A DNA stretch of 64,000 bases, taken from an uncultured Flavobacteriaceae bacterium (GTDB lineage: Bacteria; Bacteroidota; Bacteroidia; Flavobacteriales; Flavobacteriaceae). This document shows, one piece after another, positions 48,220 through 55,706 of the stretch. Made by a program: the position numbers and the translations under genes. Position 1 is the first letter of the stretch; each line of letters opens with the position of its first letter. Location: the NCBI GenBank assembly GCA_943787295.1, contig CALSLW010000002.1, positions 586,189 to 650,188 on the forward strand. The letters run 5' to 3'. The notes beneath the pieces are model-generated. The model was not told the origin of the DNA and did no database searches. It was given only the letters and a program-made list of their open reading frames with translations.

Positions 48220-50043
48220 ATGAAAAACTTTTTTGAATTTGATTTTAGTAACATCCGTGGAGACCTCTTTGGAGGGCTGACTGCGGGGATTGTAGCATTA
48301 CCGCTCGCACTTGCTTTTGGTGTGAGTTCTGGACTTGGTCCAAGTGCAGGACTCTATGGAGCTATCTTTGTTAGTTTCTTTGCTGCACTCTTTGGAGGCA
48401 CGCCAACACAAATATCAGGACCTACTGCGCCCATGACGGCGGTGTCCCTTGTTTTTATTGCTGAAATGCTTGCTAGGTTTGATGGCAGTATAGAGGCTGC
48501 CCTGCCGACCATTCTATCGGTATTCTTACTTGCAGGACTTATTCAAATCCTCTTAGGGATTATTGGTATCGGCAAATACATACGTTATATTCCCTACCCT
48601 GTCGTCTCTGGCTTTATGACTGCCATAGGCGTTATTATCTTAGTTACACAAATAGCCCCAACCATGGGATATTACGTAAAAGAAGATACAAGCTTTGTAG
48701 AGAAGTTTAAACCCCAGGCAGAAGAAATCATATTAGAGAATATCTTGAAAGAAGAGATGGGAGAAGGGATACTCGTTTTAGAAAACTTTGAAACTACCAT
48801 CGATCGTGCTGAAAAGGTATCAGAACAAGATATAATGATGGAGGCTAAAACCTTAGCAGGTCGAAAATCTTCTGGCGTCTTGGGCACAATAAAAATACTA
48901 CCTCGTATTCTAGGTAACATCAATTACCTTGAGCTCTGTCTTGCACTTTTAACCATTGTAATAATCTATGGATTTAAATGGGTTACCTCTACAGTACCAA
49001 GTACGCTTGTGGCGCTGTTTGTCGTCTCATTTGGAGCGTACGCTTTAGGTTTAGACTATCGTCCAATAGATTCTATACCCAGTGGGTTACCAATACCGCA
49101 GTGGGGATTATTTGTCTCCTTTGGGATAGAGACCGTAACTCTTTATATTTTTACTGCAATTACCTTAGCCCTGTTGGGGGCAATCGATTCGCTTTTAACT
49201 TCTGTTGTGGCCGATAACATGACTAAGACTATCCACAATCCAAACAAGGAACTTGTAGGACAAGGAATAGGAAATGCTTTTGGAGCACTCTTTGGGGGTA
49301 TCCCTGGAGCAGGTGCCACTATTCGTACCGTAGTAAATATTAACTCAGGAGGGAAGACACGCCTTTCGGGAATGGTTGCTGGTCTATTGTTACTATTCAT
49401 TCTCTTGGGCATTGGACCAATCGCTTCTCAAATACCTGCAGCTGTACTAGCTGGGATTTTAATTACAGTTGGAATAGGAGTAATGGACTACAAAGGATTA
49501 AAGGCTATTCCTTACATGCCAAGATCTGAAGTCTTCATTTTAATTGTCGTGTTAGTTTTATCGTCTGTTTGGAATCTGGTTTATGCCGTGGGGATTGGTC
49601 TTGTGATTGCCTCGCTAATGTTCATGAAGATGATTGGAGACAAGGCTGCAGAGAGCTTTAATATACAGCCGCTAAAGAAGGAAGGCGTCTGGAAGGATGA
49701 AAAGAGAATTAAGAAGGGAGACAAGGTTTTTCTAAAGCATTTAGAGGGACCTCTGTTTTTTGGTTCTACCTCGAAGTTTACTGAAGTGGCCAAGCAAATT
49801 CCGAAGGACAGTGAAAAAGTCGTTTTTCGAATGGATCGAGTTCCCTATATCGATCAGTCTGGACTCTACGCTTTAGAATCTGTTATCCTCGGTTTTATTC
49901 AAGACAATATAGAGGTAGAAATTGTAGGCCTTCAGAAGCAGCCTCAATACATGATGGAGAGGATTGACATTATCCCTGACCTTATTCCAAGACATAACTT
50001 ATTCAAATCAATCGAAGACTACATCAACACAAAAGACGATTAA
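48220..50043 (+). CDS. SulP-family anion transporter with STAS domain
   Basis: 607 aa. The N-terminus has the SulP signature (GDLFGGLTAGIVALPLALAF, GLYGAIFVSFFAALFGGTPT, QISGPTAPMT), then a series of transmembrane helices to about 470 and a cytoplasmic STAS domain (GPLFFGSTSKF, FRMDRVPYIDQSGLYALES). SulP proteins move sulfate, bicarbonate or other anions by Na+ or H+ coupling; the BicA-type bicarbonate role is possible but not provable. A charged loop at about 150-225 (EDTSFVEKFKPQAEEIILEN) is inserted between membrane helices. GC content looks higher than in its neighbours, fitting acquisition as cargo of the island. Confidence 0.88.
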   Translation: MKNFFEFDFSNIRGDLFGGLTAGIVALPLALAFGVSSGLGPSAGLYGAIFVSFFAALFGGTPTQISGPTAPMTAVSLVFIAEMLARFDGSIEAALPTILSVFLLAGLIQILLGIIGIGKYIRYIPYPVVSGFMTAIGVIILVTQIAPTMGYYVKEDTSFVEKFKPQAEEIILENILKEEMGEGILVLENFETTIDRAEKVSEQDIMMEAKTLAGRKSSGVLGTIKILPRILGNINYLELCLALLTIVIIYGFKWVTSTVPSTLVALFVVSFGAYALGLDYRPIDSIPSGLPIPQWGLFVSFGIETVTLYIFTAITLALLGAIDSLLTSVVADNMTKTIHNPNKELVGQGIGNAFGALFGGIPGAGATIRTVVNINSGGKTRLSGMVAGLLLLFILLGIGPIASQIPAAVLAGILITVGIGVMDYKGLKAIPYMPRSEVFILIVVLVLSSVWNLVYAVGIGLVIASLMFMKMIGDKAAESFNIQPLKKEGVWKDEKRIKKGDKVFLKHLEGPLFFGSTSKFTEVAKQIPKDSEKVVFRMDRVPYIDQSGLYALESVILGFIQDNIEVEIVGLQKQPQYMMERIDIIPDLIPRHNLFKSIEDYINTKDD

Positions 50044-50293
50044 ATGTTAGCTGCTCAACTCTGAAATAACTTCTGTTAGATTTAACATAAGTTACCCTAT
50101 AATTTTCCTTAGGAAGAAAAAATTAACCCCGATATAAAATCCACTCCGAAAAGGGTTTAGGGGAAAAGTATTTTCTCAGTTAAAAGAAACCTCATCTTTG
50201 AAATACTGATATACTAATCAATTCAGAAGATTTGAAGAGAGTCTATCAAATCTTCTTATTCCTTCATTCTGATACACTTTGATTATTAAACCT

Positions 50294-50476
50294 CTAAACT
50301 GAAGAATCTTCTTTTAAACTTCTTTCCCACTTCAATAACTCCTTCTCAGTGATGTATTTTGAATGAGAGGATACTTCTATCATATTTAATCCTCTGTTTA
50401 TTCTCCAATCTTCTATGGTTACTCTATCCACTCCATAGAGTTCCATTAAATCCTTTTTACTCAATCTTCTTTCCAT
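50294..50476 (-). CDS. Small MerR/excisionase-like HTH protein, copy 2
   Basis: 60 aa; differs from the 47,058 protein by a few substitutions (RRLSKKDLMELYGVDRVTIE is shared except one residue) and lacks its last ten residues. Same overlap with the upstream gene. Conservation of protein over third positions suggests both copies are or were functional. Confidence 0.7.
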   Translation of the reverse strand: MERRLSKKDLMELYGVDRVTIEDWRINRGLNMIEVSSHSKYITEKELLKWERSLKEDSSV

Positions 50477-50651
50477 ATACTTTTATCTCTTCTTTCTCTA
50501 ATAGTTCTTTAAACTTCTTGTTATAGGTTTCTCTATCTCCACTTGTTCTATACTTCTCTAACTTATCTGAGAAATTCTTTACTAAGATGGATTTCTTCTT
50601 TAATAGTTTTACCATATGTCGTGCTTCTTCCTTACTTATATTTTCTATCAT
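50457..50651 (-). CDS. Small coiled helical protein, copy 2
   Basis: 64 aa, clear paralogue of 47,251-47,445 (EARHMVKLLKKKSILVKNFS; identical ending LLEKEEIKVYGKKIE). The shared block on both sides of the pair covers roughly a kilobase, from the AAGTATTT...ATACTGATATACTAATCA stretch before 50,220 to the repeats at 51.1 kb. Confidence 0.6.
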   Translation of the reverse strand: MIENISKEEARHMVKLLKKKSILVKNFSDKLEKYRTSGDRETYNKKFKELLEKEEIKVYGKKIE

Positions 50652-51054
50652 ATTATTTCCTTTCAGATTTAATTAAAAATGTAATAACCTCGTACTTGTA
50701 ATACTATATCAGTTCGAGGTTGATACTCTTTATTTTAAACTTTTAATAATCGTTCAGTATAAATTAGATACACCAAACCCCTTAGAGTTTTCAAACTCTC
50801 TATAAACTTGAATCTTACACTTCTTCTGACCAGTTCATTGTTCCCCATATCAGATTTATAATAAAATCATTTTTGTAACTACCGGTGAAACCTCAACTAT
50901 TATTTATAATCTACTAACCGATGTCTTTCCCACTAACTAACTTTCGCCCCTCATGGGTGAACTCCTCTTTACCCCATGTTGGAGAGAAGGTTACACTTAT
51001 AAGTATAGAAAGTTTTAGAAAACGATAAAAAATGATTGAAAATAGTTCAGAATT

Positions 51055-51145
51055 AACTTCTGTTAGATTTAACAGAGGTTGTTAGTACCCCACCAAATAA
51101 CTTAGTACCCAAAAGGGACTAAAACAGTACCCTGGGGTACTATAG
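51055..51145. repeat. Palindrome plus inverted GTACCC repeats, copy 2
   Basis: AACTTCTGTTAGATTTAACA then GAGGTT, followed by TTAGTACCCC, AGTACCCAAAAGGGACT and AGTACCCTGGGGTACT, the last a near-perfect inverted repeat. Another copy of the palindrome lies at 50,066-50,094 after SulP and a half copy at 44,078. The rest of 50,652-51,421 has no gene. Confidence 0.6.
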
Positions 51146-51194
51146 GTTCATTTATATATACTGTAAATCAGGTAGTTATAAATAGTAATGAGTA

Positions 51195-51208
51195 CAGGTG
51201 GGACCACC
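51195..51208 (+). other. Putative attachment site (tRNA-Met 3' end)
   Basis: CAGGTGGGACCACC is an exact 14-base copy of tRNA positions 42,039-42,052, in the same direction. No other tRNA part is nearby. A direct repeat of a tRNA 3' end at the far side of a region is the mark of site-specific integration. Confidence 0.6.
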
Positions 51209-51421
51209 CATAGATAAAGGCGTTAGAAGAGATTTTCTTCTTTCGCCTTTTCTTTTTTGTCCCCAGATTTGTCCCTTGTTTTTTCTCTGTCGATGACTAA
51301 CCCCTGATTTTGTGTAGATCTTTGAAGTATCTTTGAGACTAGTAATACCAATGGTTTGGAGCGTTTTGAACAGAAAACAGACGACTCTCCTTAATATCTG
51401 CTATTGATTAAACTAAAAACT

Positions 51422-51808
51422 ATGGATGTAAGACAACAATGGGCACAATTTTTAGACGCATATGACTGGAACTACTTTATAACTTGTAGAACACCATACA
51501 AGATCTACACTCGCACAGTATCTTCTTGGATAGATAAGCTTTATGGCAACTCTTTAAAAGTAGATAAGGTTTTCTATGTAGCAGAAAGAGATAAAGGAGA
51601 TTACAGTAATAATCATGTTCATATGCTTATTGGTACTAACTCGAGCATAACTTATCCAGAGTTAAGACACGCACTAGGCAATATCAGCGTTGGAGACTAT
51701 CAAGAAGTTTATGATAGAGCATTAGTTTGTAAGTATGTCACAAAGCATATTGATAGAGGAGTTGATTACGAGCTTACTTTCAGGCATAACATTCCTTCAA
51801 ACAAATAA
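51422..51808 (+). CDS. HUH-type replication/transposase-like protein
   Basis: 128 aa from the ATG at 51,422; the TTG at 51,404 is not preferred. WNYFITCRTPYKIYTRTVSS, then FYVAERDKGDYSNNHVHMLI: the HVH after a hydrophobic strand is the metal-binding motif II of HUH endonucleases (rolling-circle Rep, REP-associated transposases). YVTKH near the end may be the tyrosine motif III (Y..K). It is short for a complete enzyme and lacks a helicase part. It stands just outside the tRNA-derived repeat and may be the left-over initiator of an element. Confidence 0.6.
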   Translation: MDVRQQWAQFLDAYDWNYFITCRTPYKIYTRTVSSWIDKLYGNSLKVDKVFYVAERDKGDYSNNHVHMLIGTNSSITYPELRHALGNISVGDYQEVYDRALVCKYVTKHIDRGVDYELTFRHNIPSNK

Positions 51809-51840
51809 CGCCAAAAACTTCAATTACTTCAGATCATCTT

Positions 51841-51880
51841 GGTAGGGGCAGGGGTTTTAGAAAACAGTTTTTCTATTGGA
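51841..51880 (+). repeat. Cassette spacer motif, first of five
   Basis: GGGGCAGGGGTTTTAGAAAA, then CAGTTTTTCTATTGG. Related motifs with G-rich start, GGGTTTT, AGAA.GG and a T run occur at 52,750-52,770, 53,348-53,386, 54,532-54,570 and 54,702-54,740. Each lies between one gene and the next. Confidence 0.5.
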
Positions 51881-51928
51881 TAGTGAACGTAAGATTTGAT
51901 ATGTAACCCATTATCTATATCTTAGAAG

Positions 51929-51956
51929 TATTATTAACCATAAATCAATTAAAATG
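51929..51956 (+). promoter_or_regulatory. Shared gene leader, copy 2
   Basis: Identical over 28 bases to the leader of the truncated lipoprotein at the left edge of the window (core CCATAAATCAATTAAAATG). The ATG is its end. Confidence 0.65.
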
Positions 51957-52706
51957 AAAAAAATATTATTACTTATAGTTTGTTCTGTTTTTTCAATCAG
52001 TTGTGATTCAAATTCAGTTAGCATGACTAACTATGAAAAAAACGTTGGAACAGCAAAGAAGTTTTACCAATCATTTTCAGATAAAAATTTACAAGAAATG
52101 AGAGGTTTTGTAACTGAAGACTATACTTGGTCACCACCACCTACAGGGGTTGATTCACTTGATATTGACACATGGTATCAAGCTATGAAAGGGTTTAATA
52201 GTGCATATGATAACATAGAACTCACTAAGCAACTTTATTTTGCAGGATTAGACGAAAAACAAAAACCAAATGGAGACGTAAGAGTTTATGGGACTTGGAC
52301 ATCACTAAATGCTAAAACCAAAAAGCCAGTTGAGATGGACTATTATGCTGTCCTTTTCTTTAATGATGATGGAAAAATTCACCATCAAACTGAATGGTAT
52401 AATACAACTGATTTAGATAAAAATTCCTTAGTTGATGTGGTTGCTTTAATTCCCTTGAAAAAAGGATATAAAGTTTGGTATAAAGGATTTATGAGTGATA
52501 AAAAAAATAGAGAGCGTTTTTGTGATGAATCTAGAACATTAGTTCAACGAGATGTAAAAAATCCAAATATGGTTTCGGTTTATTTGTTTGATGTAGATAT
52601 GTCAGAACTAGGAGCAATGATGGCAGATCCAAATTTTGAAAAATTTGCTATATCACTAGGTGAGGATTTGGCAAATAAGAAAGTATATATTTTAAAATCA
52701 TTGTAA
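51954..52706 (+). CDS. NTF2/SnoaL-like lipoprotein
   Basis: 250 aa. The lipoprotein signal is MKKILLLIVCSVFSISCDS (lipobox SISC). Residues 25-150 have the NTF2-like/SnoaL pattern: NVGTAKKFYQSFSDKNLQEM, WSPPPTGVDS, and GKIHHQTEWYNTTDL at the end. The last 90 residues form a second domain (VWYKGFMSDKKNRERF, NMVSVYLFDVDMSELGAMM) without a known match. It would face the periplasm or outer surface. A single-gene unit with its own leader and terminator. Confidence 0.7.
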   Translation: MKKILLLIVCSVFSISCDSNSVSMTNYEKNVGTAKKFYQSFSDKNLQEMRGFVTEDYTWSPPPTGVDSLDIDTWYQAMKGFNSAYDNIELTKQLYFAGLDEKQKPNGDVRVYGTWTSLNAKTKKPVEMDYYAVLFFNDDGKIHHQTEWYNTTDLDKNSLVDVVALIPLKKGYKVWYKGFMSDKKNRERFCDESRTLVQRDVKNPNMVSVYLFDVDMSELGAMMADPNFEKFAISLGEDLANKKVYILKSL

Positions 52707-52714
52707 AAATCAAC

Positions 52715-52739
52715 TAACCCTCCCAAGTGGAGGGTTTTT
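52715..52739 (+). terminator. Rho-independent terminator
   Basis: AACCCTCCC, AAGT loop, GGAGGGTTTTT, 9 bases after the stop of the 51,954 gene. Confidence 0.85.
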
Positions 52740-52795
52740 CTTTAGAAACAGTGGCTGGGTTTTGACATGTATTCCATTCTCTCTACATTAGTAGC

Positions 52796-52821
52796 TTATT
52801 AACCGTAAATCAATTAAAATG
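52796..52821 (+). promoter_or_regulatory. Shared gene leader, copy 3
   Basis: TTATTAACCGTAAATCAATT then AAAATG, one base different from copies 1 and 2 over 26 bases. Confidence 0.65.
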
Positions 52822-53220
52822 AAATCAAAGTTTATTTTCCCTGTAATTAGTATTATTCAAATTTTCATGGGAGTTGGACTATTATTGGGCGTTTTTTTAG
52901 ATCCAGTAGGACTTATGCAGCCCTTTTTTAAAGGTGAAATATCTGCTGATTTAATTTTCTTTTCGCAGGGAATAATTGATGTTACTGCAATGCATATGAT
53001 TGGAGTAGGTCTATTTATTTTTTCTTTATGGAGGTTAAAATTTGATAATGAGTCAAACAAAAAAATATTCTTGGCTTATTCTGTATTTGCAGGCACAGTC
53101 TTACTAGTGGCTCTTTTTAATCACCTATTTAGAGGTGGGGGGCCACCGATTCCTATTTTAATTCTCATAGTATCAGCTACAGCATTAGGATTATACGGCT
53201 CAAGAAAAGCGATTGATTAG
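52819..53220 (+). CDS. Small four-helix membrane protein
   Basis: 133 aa with four hydrophobic segments: ISIIQIFMGVGLLLGVFLDP, AMHMIGVGLFIFSLW, VFAGTVLLVALFNHLF and PILILIVSATALGLYG. The general shape is like DUF4345/DoxX-type small membrane proteins, but the family is not certain. No charged catalytic motif. The unit has its own leader and a CCCTCC/GGAGGG terminator, so it is transcribed alone. Confidence 0.65.
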   Translation: MKSKFIFPVISIIQIFMGVGLLLGVFLDPVGLMQPFFKGEISADLIFFSQGIIDVTAMHMIGVGLFIFSLWRLKFDNESNKKIFLAYSVFAGTVLLVALFNHLFRGGGPPIPILILIVSATALGLYGSRKAID

Positions 53221-53260
53221 GTTGTATGCATAACATTTACGTTAACGTAAGTATTTTATT

Positions 53261-53284
53261 AACCCTCCTAATCGGAGGGTTTTT
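53261..53284 (+). terminator. Rho-independent terminator
   Basis: AACCCTCC, TAAT loop, CGGAGGGTTTTT, about 40 bases after the stop of the 52,819 gene. Confidence 0.85.
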
Positions 53285-53458
53285 ATTATTGACTAAAGCG
53301 TATAATTAAAAAATCTAAAAACTTTCTAACCTATCTGATTACCTGACGGTGGGGTGGGTTTTGCAGAATGGTTTTTTCTCATAATCTGCTGCGTAAGATT
53401 AGATATGTAATCTAATCTTTCTATCTTGATAGCATTATTCATTACTAATCTATTAACA

Positions 53459-54517
53459 ATGAAGAAAAGCTTTTTTACGATATTAATTTTTTCATCATTC
53501 TTGTTGTTTGCACATGATGACTCCGAGATATTCAATCTTGATAATTTTAAACTTGAAAGCGGAGTGACCCTGCCAAATGCAAAACTTTCTTACGTAACCC
53601 ACGGTAAATTGAATGAAAGAAAAGATAATCTTATTCTGGTACCATCAGCATATCTAGGTGATCACCATGGATTTGATTACCTTATAAAGCCTGGTAAAGC
53701 ATTAGATCCTGAAAAATATTTCATTGTCGCAACAGATATGTTTCAAAATGGACTTTCAAGTTCTCCAAGTAATACTGAATCACCATATAATGGTCCAAAT
53801 TTTCCATTAATTAACATAAGAGATAATGTTAATGCAGGTTACAGGTTAATCACAGAAGTTTTTAAAGTAAAAAAAATTAAAGCTGTTGTAGGTTTTTCTA
53901 TGGGTGCACAACAAGCCTTTCAGTGGGGTGTTAGTTATCCAAAATTTACACAAAAAATTGTTGGTATTGCTGGATCAGCAGTTGAATATCCTCATGGTAA
54001 AGTTAGGCTTGAAGGTTTTATTTCTGCAATAGAAGCAGATTCATCATTTAAAAATGGAAATTATACCACACAACCTGAAAAAGGACTAAGAGCTGGAGGT
54101 GCTCATTGGTCAAGTTGGGGTTGGTCTCAAGAATGGTTCCGCAAAGAGCTGTATAAAGAAATGGGGCTAGAAAATATTGATGAGGTAATTAATTGGTTTG
54201 AAGAATTTGTGTTAACATGGGATGCAAATAACCTAATAGCTTTAGCTAGAACTTGGCAAAATAATAATATAGGAAATACACCTGGATTTAAAGGTGATTA
54301 TAAAAAAGCTCTTGGATCAATTAAAGCAGATGTGTTATATATGCCAAGTGAGACAGATATGTATTTTCATATTGATGCTTTAAAAAATGAAGCAAAATTT
54401 ATTCCTAAAGTTAATCTCAAAATAATTCCATCTTTATGGGGTCATATAGCTGGAGCTGGTTTTGCTAAAGAAGATGCTGATTTTATAAATAAACAAATCA
54501 TAGAGTTCTTTAAATAA
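53459..54517 (+). CDS. Secreted MetX-like alpha/beta hydrolase
   Basis: 352 aa from the ATG at 53,459; the earlier track start at 53,426 is rejected because the later ATG gives a signal peptide (MKKSFFTILIFSSFLLFAHD). Similar to homoserine O-acetyltransferase-like hydrolases: LPNAKLSYVTHGKLNERKDN, the nucleophile elbow VVGFSMGAQQAFQWG (Ser), DMYFHIDA as the acid loop and SLWGHIAGAG with the His. True MetX enzymes are cytosolic, so a signal peptide points to a different role on an exported ester or acyl substrate. Third single-gene unit of the array. Confidence 0.8.
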   Translation: MKKSFFTILIFSSFLLFAHDDSEIFNLDNFKLESGVTLPNAKLSYVTHGKLNERKDNLILVPSAYLGDHHGFDYLIKPGKALDPEKYFIVATDMFQNGLSSSPSNTESPYNGPNFPLINIRDNVNAGYRLITEVFKVKKIKAVVGFSMGAQQAFQWGVSYPKFTQKIVGIAGSAVEYPHGKVRLEGFISAIEADSSFKNGNYTTQPEKGLRAGGAHWSSWGWSQEWFRKELYKEMGLENIDEVINWFEEFVLTWDANNLIALARTWQNNNIGNTPGFKGDYKKALGSIKADVLYMPSETDMYFHIDALKNEAKFIPKVNLKIIPSLWGHIAGAGFAKEDADFINKQIIEFFK

Positions 54518-54754
54518 TCCAATTTTAAATTAGTAGAGGTGAGTTTTACAGAACGGTTTTTTTAAGAATCAATTGGGTGTATATTTAGATATTACCCAAA
54601 TTCAAAAAGCGTCCAAAAACAGCTAAAAATGACCAAAAATGAGTCAAAATTGATCAAATATGGCCAAAAAGTACCAAAAAATGGTATTTTTTGATATTGA
54701 TTGGAGGCTGGGGTTTCTAAAATCACTTTTCTTTATCATCCATAACACACAGAA

Positions 54755-54910
54755 TAGTATATAGCCCCAACATTTTAAGTATGAAATATTTTCGCAAGTT
54801 TGGGCACAATTGAAATCCACTAAAAGCTTATATTTTTCCTGGTCTTAGGGGTATTTGCGATGGAGTAAAGCGGGGTGTTATGTTTGAGGTGTTGGAAGTA
54901 TGATGTGTAT
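54755..54910. repeat. Dispersed intergenic element, copy 2
   Basis: Aligns with 2,945-3,115 (GCCCCA..ATTT, TTTAAGTA, TATTTTCGCA, CACAATT.AAATC, CGATGGAGTAAA). It follows the last single-gene unit here as copy 1 does at the left. Before it, 54,600-54,690 has an A-rich run with GTCCAAAAA, GACCAAAAATG, GGCCAAAAAG and TACCAAAAAATG, short CCAAAAA repeats about 10-20 bases apart. The rest of 54,518-55,190 holds no gene. Confidence 0.6.
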
Positions 54911-55023
54911 TTAACCTAAACTTTATTACATTTACTTTGAGTAAAGAATAAATTAGTAAATATTAGTAATCTTTATTCTTCTATGATTGGACTTGTGTGC
55001 AAATAGTATGCAAGTGAAAAAAC

Positions 55024-55060
55024 AACAAAGGGACTACATTGCTGTAATCCCTTTGTTTTT
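55024..55060. terminator. Bidirectional hairpin terminator
   Basis: AACAAAGGGACTACA, TTGC loop, TGTAATCCCTTTGTT then TTT; A run on the other side. A 15-bp stem with one G-T type mismatch. Confidence 0.7.
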
Positions 55061-55105
55061 CAGTGACCTCGGCAGGATTCAAACCTGCAACCTTTGTATT
55101 TGTAA
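55061..55105 (-). other. tRNA 3'-end-like fragment
   Basis: On the minus strand AGGTTGCAGGTTTGAATCCT then GCCGAGGTCA gives a perfect 5-bp T-stem (GCAGG/CCTGC) around TTTGAAT and a 7-base acceptor strand. The 5' half of a tRNA is not recognisable next to it. Probably an attachment-site stub of another integrated element. Confidence 0.5.
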
Positions 55106-55190
55106 TAAGCAATTTTAATCTTTGTAATATAATTAATCAGTTTATAACATATAATCTATTATCAAAAATCGACAAAGACGTCTTAAGTTT

Positions 55191-55706
55191 ATGATTATGG
55201 ATAGATTAAATTTCATTCAAAAGTTCAGTTCCTTCTTAGGAATATCAATTGTTTCGACTACACTATTAGAGTCTTGTACTTCTAATCCTGAGGAAGAGGA
55301 AATTGTTTTAACCGAAGAAGAAATTCTTTATAATTCCTTAAAGGAAAAAACGAGTGAACATGGTAAGTTTTTAGATGGAAGAATACTCTATATAGATGTA
55401 ACCCACGAAGATTTTTCTGATTTAAATACAGTCGGGGAATTTATTAATGATTCTGACAATTATATTCTAATCCTTCGCAAGACAGAAGATGTTTTTCAGG
55501 TTTTCAGTAACTGTTGTCCCCATTTAGGAACAACTAATCAATGGTCTTACAATCAAGGATCGTTTCGATGTGCCAATCATGGGAATTCTTATGGTACAGG
55601 AACTCAAAATATCGCTCGTTGTGGATCTAGAAGTACTTCTGGTAATTTAAAACAATACCAAACAATGATCAATCAGGATATCTTAACCATTGATTTCGAT
55701 TCTTAA
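55191..55706 (+). CDS. Rieske-type [2Fe-2S] lipoprotein
   Basis: 171 aa. Signal with lipobox: ISIVSTTLLESCTS. The C-terminal domain has NCCPHLGTT (Cys-x-His) and, 17 residues on, FRCANHGNSYG (Cys-x2-His), the ligands of a Rieske cluster. The second box lacks the usual second cysteine (CPCHG), so the stabilising disulfide of bc1-type proteins is missing. It probably serves as an exported electron carrier or oxidoreductase component; the partner is unknown. It converges with the next gene, overlapping its stop by 4 bases. Confidence 0.8.
   Translation: MIMDRLNFIQKFSSFLGISIVSTTLLESCTSNPEEEEIVLTEEEILYNSLKEKTSEHGKFLDGRILYIDVTHEDFSDLNTVGEFINDSDNYILILRKTEDVFQVFSNCCPHLGTTNQWSYNQGSFRCANHGNSYGTGTQNIARCGSRSTSGNLKQYQTMINQDILTIDFDS

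Noticed and set aside
48672-49793. Minus-strand ORFs within the SulP gene
   Set aside because: Shadow frames of a clear SulP transporter.
53261-54740. Spacer motifs as integron attC sites
   Set aside because: No clear paired inverted R/L boxes or GTT-type recombination core could be made out and no integron integrase is in the window; kept only as a cassette-like observation.
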